This document shows positions 40,296 through 50,200 of a stretch of 64,000 bases of DNA, piece by piece. Below the pieces are notes generated by a model. The model was not told the DNA's origin. It saw nothing but the letters and a program-made list of their open reading frames with translations, and made no database searches. This DNA comes from JANQQN01 sp964519665 (GTDB lineage Bacteria; Myxococcota; Kuafuiibacteriia; Kuafuiibacteriales; Kuafuiibacteriaceae): assembly GCA_964519665.1 (NCBI GenBank), contig CAZFIV010000001.1, positions 150,149 through 214,148 of the forward strand, in the 5' to 3' direction. Within the stretch, counting starts at the first letter, position 1. The number at the start of each line of letters is the position of its first letter. The translations under genes and the position numbers were made by a program.

Positions 40296-42401
40296 TTACT
40301 GGCGTTCCGACATCAGGAGCTCAGCGGCCGCCCGCAGCGCCGCGTCGTTCTCGACGGTGGTGTCCCGCTGGGTGAGCCGCAGGATCTCGCGGCGTCGGCG
40401 ACCGGGCCGAAGTTTGGCGGCCTCGCCTACCAGTGCCTCCTTCAGCCGAGACCGGAGGTCAGCGTCGTTCGGGTACGCGTCCAACCGTTGCAATAGCAAG
40501 TGTAGACGAGCCCTCACGTCCGGTGCCAGCGTCGGTGTGGCCTCATCCACGACCTCGACGACCCCCGGCACCGAAGTGCGACCGGGGCTACGCGGTGAAG
40601 ACCAGTTCGCGAGGAAGGCCACGACGAGTGCGCCGACGACGATCATCGAGCCCACGATCGCGATGGCGGAGCGGCCGATCTCGGGATGGTTCGGGCTGAC
40701 ATTCGACGCCGAAGGCTTCGGGGCGTCGGCATCAGCCCGAGCCTCGGCGCGAGCGACGCGTGCTCGTCGCTCGACGGCCGGGCGTCGAGGTTTGATCGGG
40801 GTGTCCGCGCTGCGGCTCGGGTGGGGGAGCGCCGCAAGCCGGATATCGGTCGGGATCGGCTGAACGACCGCCGACACCGACTCGTACAGCTCGCCAGGCT
40901 CGGTCGCGGCCGCGCTTTCGCCGGTCGTGACCCGTTGACCGGGTCGCAGGTGAACGTCGACGGCCGGAGATCCGGATGCCACGAGGGCCGTCGTCGACGC
41001 GGGGCGGACGTTCTGAGTGGGGCGGTTGTCGTCGACGGGGCCGCTCGTTCGAATGGCCGACGGTAGCTCCGGTTCCGAAAGCCGGTCGTCTTGAGCTGAA
41101 GCGACGGCCTCCGCTGCGGCGCTGTGGACATCGACAGTGGGACTGTCGAACGACCCCGAGCCATCGCCGGCGGCCGCGAAGTCATCGAACGAAGGGGCCG
41201 CGCTCTCCTGGGTCGCCGTCGTCGATGGCCCCCCGGGGGACGCGATATAGTCGGACGTTGTCGCGACCGGCTCGCCGGACGATGAATCGAGCGAGTGCAT
41301 GAACGCGGGACTAGGCGATGCTGCCGTCGTCGGGCCGGCACCTTCGAGGCCATCGCCGACGAGCTCCCCGGGGGCCGGATCCGTCGATTTCGACAGCTCG
41401 GCATCATCGACGATGGTCGGACCGAACGCGAGCGAACCAGCGGTGGTGATCGGGCCGGTCGCTGGCGCCCAGACCACCTCACCGGGCTCGAGACCTTCGA
41501 GGCCGGCCATGGCCTCCTCGCGGAGTTCGCCGACCGATGACGGGCGGCTCTTCGGCTCGATGTCGAGGGCTCGCCGGATCAGAGCGTCCAACCGGGAGGA
41601 GACTTCGAGGCGAAGGTCTCGAGCTTTCGGACGAGGCCCTCGCGCGAGCCGGTCGAAGACGTCGGCGAGGTTGTTCGAGGCGCCCGGGACGGACTGCGAA
41701 AACGCCGGGACCGGCCGGCCGCGGTTGTCGCGAGCCCACGTGCGGTGAAGCGTCACCAGCTCGTACAGGATCGCGCCCAAGGCGAACACGTCGCTTCGGA
41801 TCGTCGCGGGCTCTCCCCGGGTCTGCTCGGGGGACATGTAGAACAGGGATCCCAGGGCGCGACCGAACGTGGTGGCTTCGAAGATGCTCCCTTCGAGGAG
41901 GCGGGCCAAACCAAAGTCGAGCACCTTGATCTGGGGGACCTCGGCTCCGCGAACCACCATGACGTTGTGTGGCTTGAGGTCGCGGTGGACGATGTACTTA
42001 CTATGCGCGTGTGCGACGCCGTCGCACAATTGTCCAAACAGTTGTTGGACCTCCGAGCCGGAGAAGTTGCGGCCGAGTTCGGCGCGGGCGCCGATGACCT
42101 CGTGAAGAGGGTCTCCGTCGACGAATTCCATCGCCAGGTATACGAAAGGCCCGTCGGTTCGAAAGTCGATGGGTCGCGTGATGTTGGGGTGCGTCAGCTG
42201 CGCCAGTACCCGTGCCTCTCGCAACATCTGCTGGACGACCTGCTGATCGTCGCTGAGCTGCGGGTGCAGGATCTTGCAGGCGACGAGGCCCCCGTGTCCG
42301 TCTTCGGCCTGCCAGACGGCGCCGGTCGAACCGGCGCCCAGTCGTCGAAGCAGCGTGTAGCGATCGTCGAGAATCGCTCCCGGTCGCAGCTGGCCGCTCA
42401 T
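40296..42401 (-). CDS. Membrane Ser/Thr protein kinase
   Basis: 701 residues. The kinase domain (about 14-290) has all key residues: LGAGSTGAVW loop, CKIL lysine, HRDLKPHN (about 139) and DFGLA (about 162), with MSPEQ and a long disordered Ser/Thr/Pro-rich linker. One transmembrane helix (about residues 570-592, AIAIVGSMIVVGALVVAFLA) precedes a ~100-residue C-terminal domain outside the cytoplasm. The start ATG 42401 overlaps the stop of the FHA gene upstream (ATGA), so the two are translationally coupled, a strong hint that the FHA protein recognises this kinase or its products. Confidence 0.92.
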   Translation of the reverse strand: MSGQLRPGAILDDRYTLLRRLGAGSTGAVWQAEDGHGGLVACKILHPQLSDDQQVVQQMLREARVLAQLTHPNITRPIDFRTDGPFVYLAMEFVDGDPLHEVIGARAELGRNFSGSEVQQLFGQLCDGVAHAHSKYIVHRDLKPHNVMVVRGAEVPQIKVLDFGLARLLEGSIFEATTFGRALGSLFYMSPEQTRGEPATIRSDVFALGAILYELVTLHRTWARDNRGRPVPAFSQSVPGASNNLADVFDRLARGPRPKARDLRLEVSSRLDALIRRALDIEPKSRPSSVGELREEAMAGLEGLEPGEVVWAPATGPITTAGSLAFGPTIVDDAELSKSTDPAPGELVGDGLEGAGPTTAASPSPAFMHSLDSSSGEPVATTSDYIASPGGPSTTATQESAAPSFDDFAAAGDGSGSFDSPTVDVHSAAAEAVASAQDDRLSEPELPSAIRTSGPVDDNRPTQNVRPASTTALVASGSPAVDVHLRPGQRVTTGESAAATEPGELYESVSAVVQPIPTDIRLAALPHPSRSADTPIKPRRPAVERRARVARAEARADADAPKPSASNVSPNHPEIGRSAIAIVGSMIVVGALVVAFLANWSSPRSPGRTSVPGVVEVVDEATPTLAPDVRARLHLLLQRLDAYPNDADLRSRLKEALVGEAAKLRPGRRRREILRLTQRDTTVENDAALRAAAELLMSERQ

Positions 42402-43309
42402 GATGCCCCTAGACTCAGGATCCGGAACCGGTCAGTCCCCAGTCGGCGCTGCTTGCGGCGGACTTCGACGATCCCGGCCGCCCCCTGGATTCCGGCCGCC
42501 GACAGCTGCTGACGGGCGCGGTGGATCGAAACGTTGAGCGCGTTCGAATCGAGCGCGAGCATTCGCTCGAGTTGATCACGGTCTCGCCACCCGCGTTCGT
42601 GGACCGGCAGGTGGGCGTCGTCCATCCGTGCCCGAGCCAACGTGAGGAGCACGTAGGCGTGTTCCCGCGGGAGGAGCGGAATGTCGGCGCCGCGCGAGCG
42701 AATCGTGATCCGCACGAACTCCTCGTCGCGGCTCACCTCGAAGCTCAACTCCACGTCGGTCATTGACAACTGGAGTTGCATCAGCGGCGTGCCCTCGGCC
42801 GCTGCGGGCAGCTCGACTCGCCAGGGGCCATCGGACGTCTCGACGATGCTTCGGTCAGCGAACGGGGTGGGCCGACCATCACCGATGTCGATCCGCCAGC
42901 CGTCGGCCTCGGCGTAGATCGACACTTCCGGACGGTCCGGGTTGGGCAGAACGAGAAGGTCACCTTGCCCGGCCTGCACTCGATGGGTTTGCGTATTGAC
43001 GGCGATGATCGACGGCGGACCGTCGTCGGCGATTTCCCAGGCTTGTTCGGGGTCTCCGAAGGCGATTCGCTGCCCCGCCCTCAGCTTGACGGCGTGGCCG
43101 GGGTCGATGCGAACGCCGTCGACGTACGTCCCATTTCGGCTGCCCAAGTCACGGATGGCCCAGTGCCCGCCCGTCCACGAGACGGTCGCGTGCTCCCCTG
43201 AAACGTGCTGGTTGTCGAGGCGAAGTCCGCACGCGGCCGACCTTCCGACCAGCAGCCGAGACCCGACCGGCAGCCCCGCGCCGTCGAGGAGCGATTTCAG
43301 CTCCGCCAC
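42398..43309 (-). CDS. FHA-domain protein with C-terminal winged-helix-like region
   Basis: 303 residues from GTG 43309. Residues ~15-85 form an FHA domain with the phosphothreonine-binding residues: LLVGRSAACGLRL, VSGEHATV and GSRNGTYVDG. A middle beta-rich part follows, then about 95 residues (LLPREHAYVLLTLARARMDD to GWRDRDQLERMLAL and LNVSIHRARQQL) resembling the winged-helix output domain of SARP-like regulators. It may therefore be a transcription factor that senses phosphorylation by the kinase gene it overlaps. The frame is open to 43591 upstream, but no canonical in-frame start suits the FHA fold better than GTG 43309. Confidence 0.83.
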   Translation of the reverse strand: MAELKSLLDGAGLPVGSRLLVGRSAACGLRLDNQHVSGEHATVSWTGGHWAIRDLGSRNGTYVDGVRIDPGHAVKLRAGQRIAFGDPEQAWEIADDGPPSIIAVNTQTHRVQAGQGDLLVLPNPDRPEVSIYAEADGWRIDIGDGRPTPFADRSIVETSDGPWRVELPAAAEGTPLMQLQLSMTDVELSFEVSRDEEFVRITIRSRGADIPLLPREHAYVLLTLARARMDDAHLPVHERGWRDRDQLERMLALDSNALNVSIHRARQQLSAAGIQGAAGIVEVRRKQRRLGTDRFRILSLGAS

Positions 43310-43436
43310 CGGCCCGCACCATAACAGTGGGTACCGAGGTCGCAAAGCTCGCCCGCACCCCTGACGCTCCCGGTCGCAGACCGAAGCCGATCTCCAGTCG
43401 GCGCGGCGTCGCGACCTCGTCGTCGCCCCGGGGCGA

Positions 43437-43913
43437 TCAGGACTGACGTTCGACCGCGGCCTTGATGCCGTCCAGCTGGGCCCGGATCCCGTCTTTGGTC
43501 TCTTTCGCAGCGAACATCGTGGCGGGCGTCTTGAGCAAGCGGGGGAGCGGAACCTCGAGCTCGGTCGTCGATTCGACGCGGACCACGACACTGCGGTCGG
43601 GACCGCTCAGGCGCCAGGCGCCCGTGGTCTTCATATTGCCCTCGACGGTTCGCCAGGCCACCTGGTCGTCGGTCGTTTCGTACTGCGCGATGTAGTTGCC
43701 GATGAACGAAATCCCGAGGGTTCGGCGCTCCTTGATCACGAAGCGGTATCGCTCATCGCCAAGGGGTTCGATTCGGTCGATCCCCGGAAACAGAAGTCCG
43801 CTGACGGGGATGTTTCGAATATACGCGATGATATCCGTCCGCGCGGCCCTGATGGTCGTTTCGTACTCGGCGCTCGCCTCGATCCAAACCATACCGATGC
43901 GTCGCCCGCCCAT
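43437..43913 (-). CDS. SRPBCC (START-like) family protein
   Basis: 158 residues. A small ligand-binding-fold protein: ASAEYETTIRAARTDIIAYIRNI start, PLGDERYRFVIKERRTLGISF strands, and a C-terminal helix. SRPBCC members bind lipids or other hydrophobic ligands, or serve as stress co-factors; the ligand is unknown. GGGG precedes ATG 43913; an internal ATG at 43892 also fits. It is upstream of the FHA-kinase pair on the same strand (128-base gap), perhaps in another transcript. Confidence 0.68.
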   Translation of the reverse strand: MGGRRIGMVWIEASAEYETTIRAARTDIIAYIRNIPVSGLLFPGIDRIEPLGDERYRFVIKERRTLGISFIGNYIAQYETTDDQVAWRTVEGNMKTTGAWRLSGPDRSVVVRVESTTELEVPLPRLLKTPATMFAAKETKDGIRAQLDGIKAAVERQS

Positions 43914-43956
43914 CGAACCCCGTCAAGCCATCGGCGACCGTGCTCGGGGAGGGCGC

Positions 43957-44328
43957 TCAGAAGCGAGCAGTGGCCCCCCAGGCCAAGAGGCCCCATCCGA
44001 CGAGGAAGGCCACCCCCCCGATCGGGGTGATCGGTCCGAAGACCTTGAGTCCGGTGAGTGTCAGTCCGTACAAGCTCCCGCTGAACAGGGCGATGCCGAT
44101 GACCCAAGCCCAGCCCGCGCTGGTGAACGCTGAATGCGGCCGGTCAGCGCTCAGCATCCCGACGAGAATCAAGCCCAGCGCGTGGTACATCTGGTACCGA
44201 ACCGCCGTCTCGAAGACGGCCAGCTTGTCCGGCGAAAGGTGCTGCTTCAGCGCGTGGGCACCGAAAGCGCCGGCCGCGACGGCCAGAAAGCCCGTTACGG
44301 CCCCGATAACCACGAAGAGCTTGCTCAT
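43957..44328 (-). CDS. DUF423 family small membrane protein
   Basis: 123 residues, the normal size of YgdD-type DUF423 proteins. Four hydrophobic segments; blocks GAVTGFLAVAAGAFGAHALK, ETAVRYQMYHALGLILVG and PIGGVAFLVGWGLLAWGA match the family, which has no known function. The ATG at 44328 has GGGG upstream and starts the family pattern; the longer frame to 44484 was rejected. It precedes the SRPBCC gene by 43 bases. Confidence 0.9.
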   Translation of the reverse strand: MSKLFVVIGAVTGFLAVAAGAFGAHALKQHLSPDKLAVFETAVRYQMYHALGLILVGMLSADRPHSAFTSAGWAWVIGIALFSGSLYGLTLTGLKVFGPITPIGGVAFLVGWGLLAWGATARF

Positions 44329-44432
44329 AGCGACCCCATGGCGCGGCCGGCCGGCCTTCGCAAGGCCTTTGTCGGTCGGTCGAGTCGCTTCCTGGCGGGT
44401 GACGACGGTGGGCGGCTCCCGCGGCGCGTTGT

Positions 44433-45944
44433 CTAGGGCGCGGGCTCGCAGAGGCTCACCTCGGTGGTGGATATCGTATTGCACACGAGATTGGTTTCGC
44501 TTCCGATCGACCTATTCTCGCAGCCTGTCGAGCCGACCGGAGCGTTCGGGTCACAACCGTAAATGCACACGGAGAACGCGGAGCCGCCGCCCACGCTGAG
44601 GCAGAAGGTGTCCGGCGGGCATTGGTTGTACCGACCGGTGCAGTCGTCCACGAAGGTCGGTGTGCCCCGGGCCGGGTACCACACCGGCAATAGCGGCTCG
44701 ACGGGCGTAATGCACTGCGCGAACGTCACGTTGAACGAACCTAGTTGCTGGTTCTCGAAGCACTGCGTGGGCGCAGTGCCCCCACAGGAGTTCGGGACGT
44801 TGGTGCAGGGGTCGGCGCAGATGCCCTGACTCGGCGCGGCTGGGAACAGCGGTGAGCCGTCGTCGATGGTGGTCAGGCAGGTTGGGGCTGGGTCACCGGC
44901 CCGGTCGGCAGGAAGAACGCAAACCTCGTCCAGGGTGAGCGGTGAGTCGTCGAGGTCCCCGCAACGCTGAACGCAGACGCCGTTGAAGGCCGCGTTGTCG
45001 TTCAGTCCCCAGAAGTCGGAGCAAGTGACCAGACCGTTGTTCTCAATGTCGAACGTGCAACTATCAACGATATGCCGGTTAGAGCACGGCGAGCCGGTGG
45101 TACCCGCGGTGCGGCTGCAGATACCGGTGACCGTGGCGGTGTCCGTACCGAAGCCGAGGTTGCAGACGCCGAAATCGGTGTTGGTGCATTCATCGTCGTC
45201 GGTACAGATGCGCGCGCACTGCACTTCGCCGATGTTGATCGGGCTAAGAAAGCTATCCAGGGAAGGATCACAGCCCTGGATTTCGGTTCCGCTGATGGAG
45301 GCGACCCCGCCTTCGCCGACCGTCGACTGAACACATATGCCGGCCGAACAAACGGCGGCGGCCGGGCTCAAGGCCGAGTTGGCGCAGTCGCCGTCGTCTT
45401 CGCAGGTTCGAACGCAAACCGTTTCGCTGGTGGAGGTCCTCAAAGGGAGGCTATCATTGTCGCAAGAGGTCAAACGGCTGCCGGTTACGGTGATGTTGGC
45501 GTTCGGTGGATCGAGAACCACGGTGCCTTCGCCGACGACCTCCTGTACGCACCAGCCGAATTCATTGCCGTCGTTGTCCACCAGTCGGCCCAGATACGCG
45601 CAGATGGAGGCGGCCGGGTCGAGCGTGGAGCCCGTACAGTCGGCGCTGGACTGGCATATGTTCAGACAGGTCTCGACCGTTCCACCACTGAAGCTCACGC
45701 AGGTCAGGCCGTCCGCACACAGCTGGGAGGCGGTCGGTCCAGCGCATGCTTCGGCTTCTTCTGGCGGCTCATCAAAGCCTGCGTCCGCGAAACCCGCGTC
45801 CGGCTCGGCATCCATACCACCCGCGTCAGGACCGGTGTCTGGGTTTTCCTGGTTCCCATTGTTGGAGTCGCTGCCGCATCCGCCCAAGACCAATGTCGCG
45901 GCGAAGATAGAGACGACCACGCCTCTGAGATCAATTCCAGTCAT
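44433..45944 (-). CDS. Large cysteine-rich lipoprotein
   Basis: 503 residues. The signal peptide ends in LVLGGC (Cys at about 23). An Asp/Ala/Gly linker (DAGGMDAEPDAGFADAGF) follows, then several ~60-residue modules, each with paired cysteines such as CVRTCEDDGDCANSA and CARICTDDDECTN. Such linker-plus-Cys-module lipoproteins are abundant in Myxococcota; they are surface-exposed and of unknown function. The module spacing suggests a disulfide-rich, extended stalk. ATG 45944 has AAGGGA upstream and begins the signal peptide. It is the last gene of a three-gene block with the lipoprotein and sigma-54 activator upstream (273-base gap). Confidence 0.8.
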   Translation of the reverse strand: MTGIDLRGVVVSIFAATLVLGGCGSDSNNGNQENPDTGPDAGGMDAEPDAGFADAGFDEPPEEAEACAGPTASQLCADGLTCVSFSGGTVETCLNICQSSADCTGSTLDPAASICAYLGRLVDNDGNEFGWCVQEVVGEGTVVLDPPNANITVTGSRLTSCDNDSLPLRTSTSETVCVRTCEDDGDCANSALSPAAAVCSAGICVQSTVGEGGVASISGTEIQGCDPSLDSFLSPINIGEVQCARICTDDDECTNTDFGVCNLGFGTDTATVTGICSRTAGTTGSPCSNRHIVDSCTFDIENNGLVTCSDFWGLNDNAAFNGVCVQRCGDLDDSPLTLDEVCVLPADRAGDPAPTCLTTIDDGSPLFPAAPSQGICADPCTNVPNSCGGTAPTQCFENQQLGSFNVTFAQCITPVEPLLPVWYPARGTPTFVDDCTGRYNQCPPDTFCLSVGGGSAFSVCIYGCDPNAPVGSTGCENRSIGSETNLVCNTISTTEVSLCEPAP

Positions 45945-46217
45945 GCTTTCGAGTCCCTTCCCTATCTTCCCGGTCTTCCCGATCACTCGCGTGCCGTCGC
46001 TCCGCAGGCTCTGCTCGCGTCCTCGCCGTCGAGAGTTCCAGGTCTATTGGAACTCCCGCCGCCGAGTACTAGGCCGCAAGCCTGCTCAGCGGTCAACCGC
46101 CGATCCGGTGGCCTTGGCCGTCGGCCGGGCGCTAGGGCCATCGGCCGGGGGCTACGGAGCAGATTCAGTTCAACGCCGACGAGGCGGCGAAATGCGCTGG
46201 GTAGACCCGTCAGGGTC

Positions 46218-47204
46218 TCAGTAGTCGCCGCGGTCTCGGCGGAACCGCGAACGATCATCAAGAAAGTAACCTTTGGGGCACACGCTGGGGGAAGGTCGCA
46301 CGAAGTCGTTCGCGTCGACCGGAGGCTGGTCAGGCATCAACTCGAAAGGCACGAGTTCGGATTGGCCGTCGGGCCGGACGGCTTGCTCCACCGGTGCGGC
46401 CGCCGACTGGGATGCTTCGTTCAGTGTTCCCACGGCGGCAGGCGTCAACCAACGCGCGGCCGGAATGCCGAGGACGACGTTCAGCTCGCCTTCGAGATCC
46501 AATGACGTCAGAAGGTCGACCACCTGCTCATCCCTAAGTTCGAAGTCGACGACTACTCGGCTTCCCGATGTCGCGCCGTCGAGGGCCGACTTCGAGGGAC
46601 GGACCGCCCGGTCACAGGCCATGGGATCGACGTCAGGGTCGGTTGCGCACCCGTGGCCGTCTTCGGCGAAAGCCTCACCATCGTGCATCGGGTCGACATC
46701 CGGATCGGTGGCTTCGCCGTACGCGCGAGTAGTGCTGATGCCGCCCGAGCCAACGTCGTATCGGCCCCGAACCACGACCGAGGCCCCGTTGAGCGCTTCG
46801 GATGGGCTCACCCGGAGGAATACCGACAGCTCGGGGTCATCCAAAAGGTACTTGGGGACTTTGAGCTCGATCGCGGGCAAGCCGACCGTCGTGCTCCGGA
46901 CGATGCGCTCTTCGGTCAGGAGCGGAACACCATCCGCAGGAATGCGCGGGTCGGCCCCCAACATGCGAACCTCGCTGAGGTTGATCAGGATTTCGTCGAC
47001 CTGGACGCGGTCGGCCACCGAAGGGGCGAGCAGGTTGGCCGTGTCGAGCGTGGTCGTCACGTGCAACGAGGCCGCCCGTCGCTCGATCCGCTCTTCCTGC
47101 ACCTGAGGCTCTTCATTCGCGACACCGCCACAGGCAACCGCGCCGACCAGGGCGGAGATCCCTACGAGGTGAAGCGGAAGACATTTGAAGTCGTAGCGGT
47201 TCAT
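46218..47204 (-). CDS. Putative lipoprotein of unknown function
   Basis: 328 residues. Signal peptide ending SALVGAVACG, with Cys at about residue 25, so membrane-anchored. After residue 45 it looks like a beta-rich domain (SLHVTTTLDTANLLAP to ELKVPKYLLDDPELSVFLRV), with two copies of ATDPDVDPM. The C-terminus is rich in Asp/Arg. No family recognised. ATG 47204 overlaps the stop of the giant sigma-54 activator gene (ATGA), so the activator and lipoprotein are translated together and may form one regulatory circuit. Confidence 0.65.
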   Translation of the reverse strand: MNRYDFKCLPLHLVGISALVGAVACGGVANEEPQVQEERIERRAASLHVTTTLDTANLLAPSVADRVQVDEILINLSEVRMLGADPRIPADGVPLLTEERIVRSTTVGLPAIELKVPKYLLDDPELSVFLRVSPSEALNGASVVVRGRYDVGSGGISTTRAYGEATDPDVDPMHDGEAFAEDGHGCATDPDVDPMACDRAVRPSKSALDGATSGSRVVVDFELRDEQVVDLLTSLDLEGELNVVLGIPAARWLTPAAVGTLNEASQSAAAPVEQAVRPDGQSELVPFELMPDQPPVDANDFVRPSPSVCPKGYFLDDRSRFRRDRGDY

Positions 47205-50200
47205 TTGCTCACCTCTAGCGCCAGCGCCTTGAGCTCCTCGCTCGCATTGATGATCTGCGACAGTCGAGGTCGCCGCATCCCCAACAGCTCAGCGGCGCGC
47301 GTGATGTTACCTTGAGTCATTTGCAGCGCCTGGGCAATCGCTTGCTCCTGGATCCGCTTTTTGAGCTCAGGAAGCGGCACCCCCCGGGCGAAGATCTCTA
47401 GTAGTAGATCCCCTTGGGCCTGCTCGGCAGTTCTCACGCGGTCGGGGACCAAATCGGGGGCGGAGTTGGGCTCGGCGGCAGCGATGGGCCGAGTGACGCC
47501 GCTATTCGGCGGCTCGACCCGCGTCCTATCCAAGGGGGGGCGTTCGCTCGGCACTCCGCCGGATGGCGAGTGGGGCTTGAGGGCCGCGATCGGCGCCTCG
47601 TTCAATAGCTCACGGTATTCGTCAAAGTCGCCCGCGTCGATCATCTGGCCCTCGGCGAAGAGCGCTACGGAGCGAATGATGTTTTCGAGCTCTCGGACGT
47701 TGCCCGGCCAGGGGTAGCCGACCAGCAGGTGAAGGGCCCGGTCCGAGAGGACCTTGGCCACCGACCCGCTCTCCGCCGCGTATTGCTCGAGGAAATGGCT
47801 GGCGAGAGGGCCGATGTCTTCGGGTCGGTCGCGCAGGGGCGGCACGTCGATGCTGATGCCCTTGAGTCGGTAATAGAGATCTTCCCGGAAGGTCCCGTCC
47901 CGGACCATCTGGGCGAGGTTGCGATTCGTAGCGAAGATGATTCGGGCATCGACCTTGATCGGCTTGCCGCCGCCGACCCGCTCGAACTCCCGCTCTTGAA
48001 GAACCCTGAGGAGCGCGACCTGGGTTTTGGGCGAGATGTCGCCGATCTCGTCGAGGAACAGGGTTCCCCCAGACGCCATTTCGAACCGACCGATCTTGCG
48101 CTGATGGGCGCCCGTAAACGAGCCGCGCTCGTGCCCGAACAGCTCCGACATTAGGAGCGATTCGACCAGGGCCGCGCAGTTGAGCTTCACGAAGGGGCCT
48201 TCGGTTCGCGACGAGTTCCGGTGGATGGCCTCCGCGACGAGCTCCTTGCCGGTGCCCGACTCGCCGTTAACGAGGACCGTACCCTCGGTGTCGGCGATGC
48301 GATCGAGGATCCGAAACACCCGATACAGCTTGCTCGATTCGCCAATGATATTGTCGTACCGACCGGCCCATTCCGGCTTTCGGGCCGTTTCGCGGGCGGC
48401 TGGCCGACCGACCGGGTTGGACTGACCGCTGAAGCTAGAGTCAGGGCGATGGTATGGGCTGGGGCGGGCGTCGGAGCGGCTCGTCAGCTGGCCCGGCGAT
48501 CGCCGCTGAGGCGCGGGAAGGGGGCGTGATGGACTGCGTCCCTCCAGGTCGCCCTCGATCAGGTCGAGCTGGCGCTGGCCATCTGCTTGGGCGAACCGGG
48601 CGATGAGATCCGGCGGAAGCGAGGCCGAAACCTCCTCTTGCAGGGCCTTGGCGGCGCTCAAGTGCCGTCGACAGGCTTCACGCTGGCCGTGCGCGAGCGC
48701 GCAACGGGCCAGGGCGGTCTCCGCATCGCGGACGAATAGGCGGCGATCGAGCTCGACGAATCGGTCGCGGGCCTGCTTGAGCAGGTCCAATGCCGAGTCG
48801 TCCCGTCGGGCCGACAGTACCCGGCCCCGAATGAGGTCGGCCCGCGCCCGCAAGAACAGATTATCGTGGAGCTCGAGGCCTCTTTCCACTTCCTCGAGGG
48901 TGTCGGCGGCGGCGTCGACGGACCGCCATCGGAGCTGAAATTCGGCGAGCTCCAGGGTGGCCTCGATCGGACGGTCGGCGCGTTCGGGGGCCTGAAGCCG
49001 CATGCCTTCGCGAAGGCGAGCCTCCCCGACGTCGATCTCTCCCGTCTCTGCCCTCAGGAGACCGTCCACGACCGTCGCGAGGGCCACGATTCGGCCGACC
49101 CCGCTCTGCACGGCGAGACGGTGCGCTTCATCGTTGTGGGCCTTCGCGCGGGCCGTATCCCCACCCACGAGATACAGAACAGCGAGGTTGTGCAGTGCCC
49201 GGGCGAGCTGGGTCCGGTTGCCGAGCCTCCGAAAGATCGACCGGCACTCCCGATAGGCCTCGATCGCCCGGCCGAGTTCTCCTCGTTGGTGGTGCAGCGC
49301 TCCCATGCTCATGCTGGCAAAGGCCATGGTGGGCAGGTCTCCGATCGCCCGAGCGGTCGCGATCGACTCGTGCAGGTAGCGCTCGGCTTCCTTCGGGTCG
49401 CCGCGGCGCAGGTGGACGACGCTGATGTTGACCAGCGCCATCGCGAGGAGGTTCTGCAGGCCCGCCTTCTCGCCGAGAGCACGGTTCTGCGCGTAGTACG
49501 AGAGGGCCGACTCGTAGTCGCCGTTGGCGAGAGCGATCTTGCCGAGCTGGTTGATGAGGGCGGCGCGCTCGGCGGGGGAGGGGTCACCGAGGTCATCGAG
49601 GATAACGAGCCCCGCTCTTGCGGCTGCTGCGGCCCATTCGAGGGCCGAAAGATGGTAATGCGCCTCGCTGGCGGCGCTCTCGATCGAAGCGCGCTCGTGA
49701 GGCGGGGCCATCGCCATCAGGCTTCGGGCCTGCTCGAGGGCCTCGAGGGCGAGTTCGTGGTCCCCAGCCTTGTTGCGCAAGGTCGCTTCGCGCACCAGCG
49801 CAGGCCCGCGCTCCGACTTGGGCAACAGAGACTTGAGTTCTTCGATGTGACGCAGCGCCCGTTTGGGGGCGCCGATCAACGGTGCGAGGTCAGCGAGCCG
49901 GTGGGCGATCGTCAGTCGCAATTCACCCTGCGCGTGAGGATAGGCGCTCTCGAGCATGTTGACGGCCGCATTCAACGCGCCGGCTACGGCGTAGGTTTCG
50001 GCCGCCCGGATCGCCAGTGCGACCCCCCGCTGGGGCTCGGACGACCGGAGCTGATGGTATGCGAGCAGAGCGGGCCCCCCTTGGTCGGGCTCCTTCGCGA
50101 GTGCGTCGGCCCAGCCCCGATGCAACCGACGACGATCCTGGGCGGACAGCGTTCGGTCGGTGACCTCGAGGTCTCGTCGGCGCGCAAAGCTGAACTGGAA

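Noticed and set aside
46116..46154. Two near-identical ~19-base direct repeats between the lipoprotein genes
   Set aside because: Only two copies, GC-rich and with mismatches; likely chance duplication.
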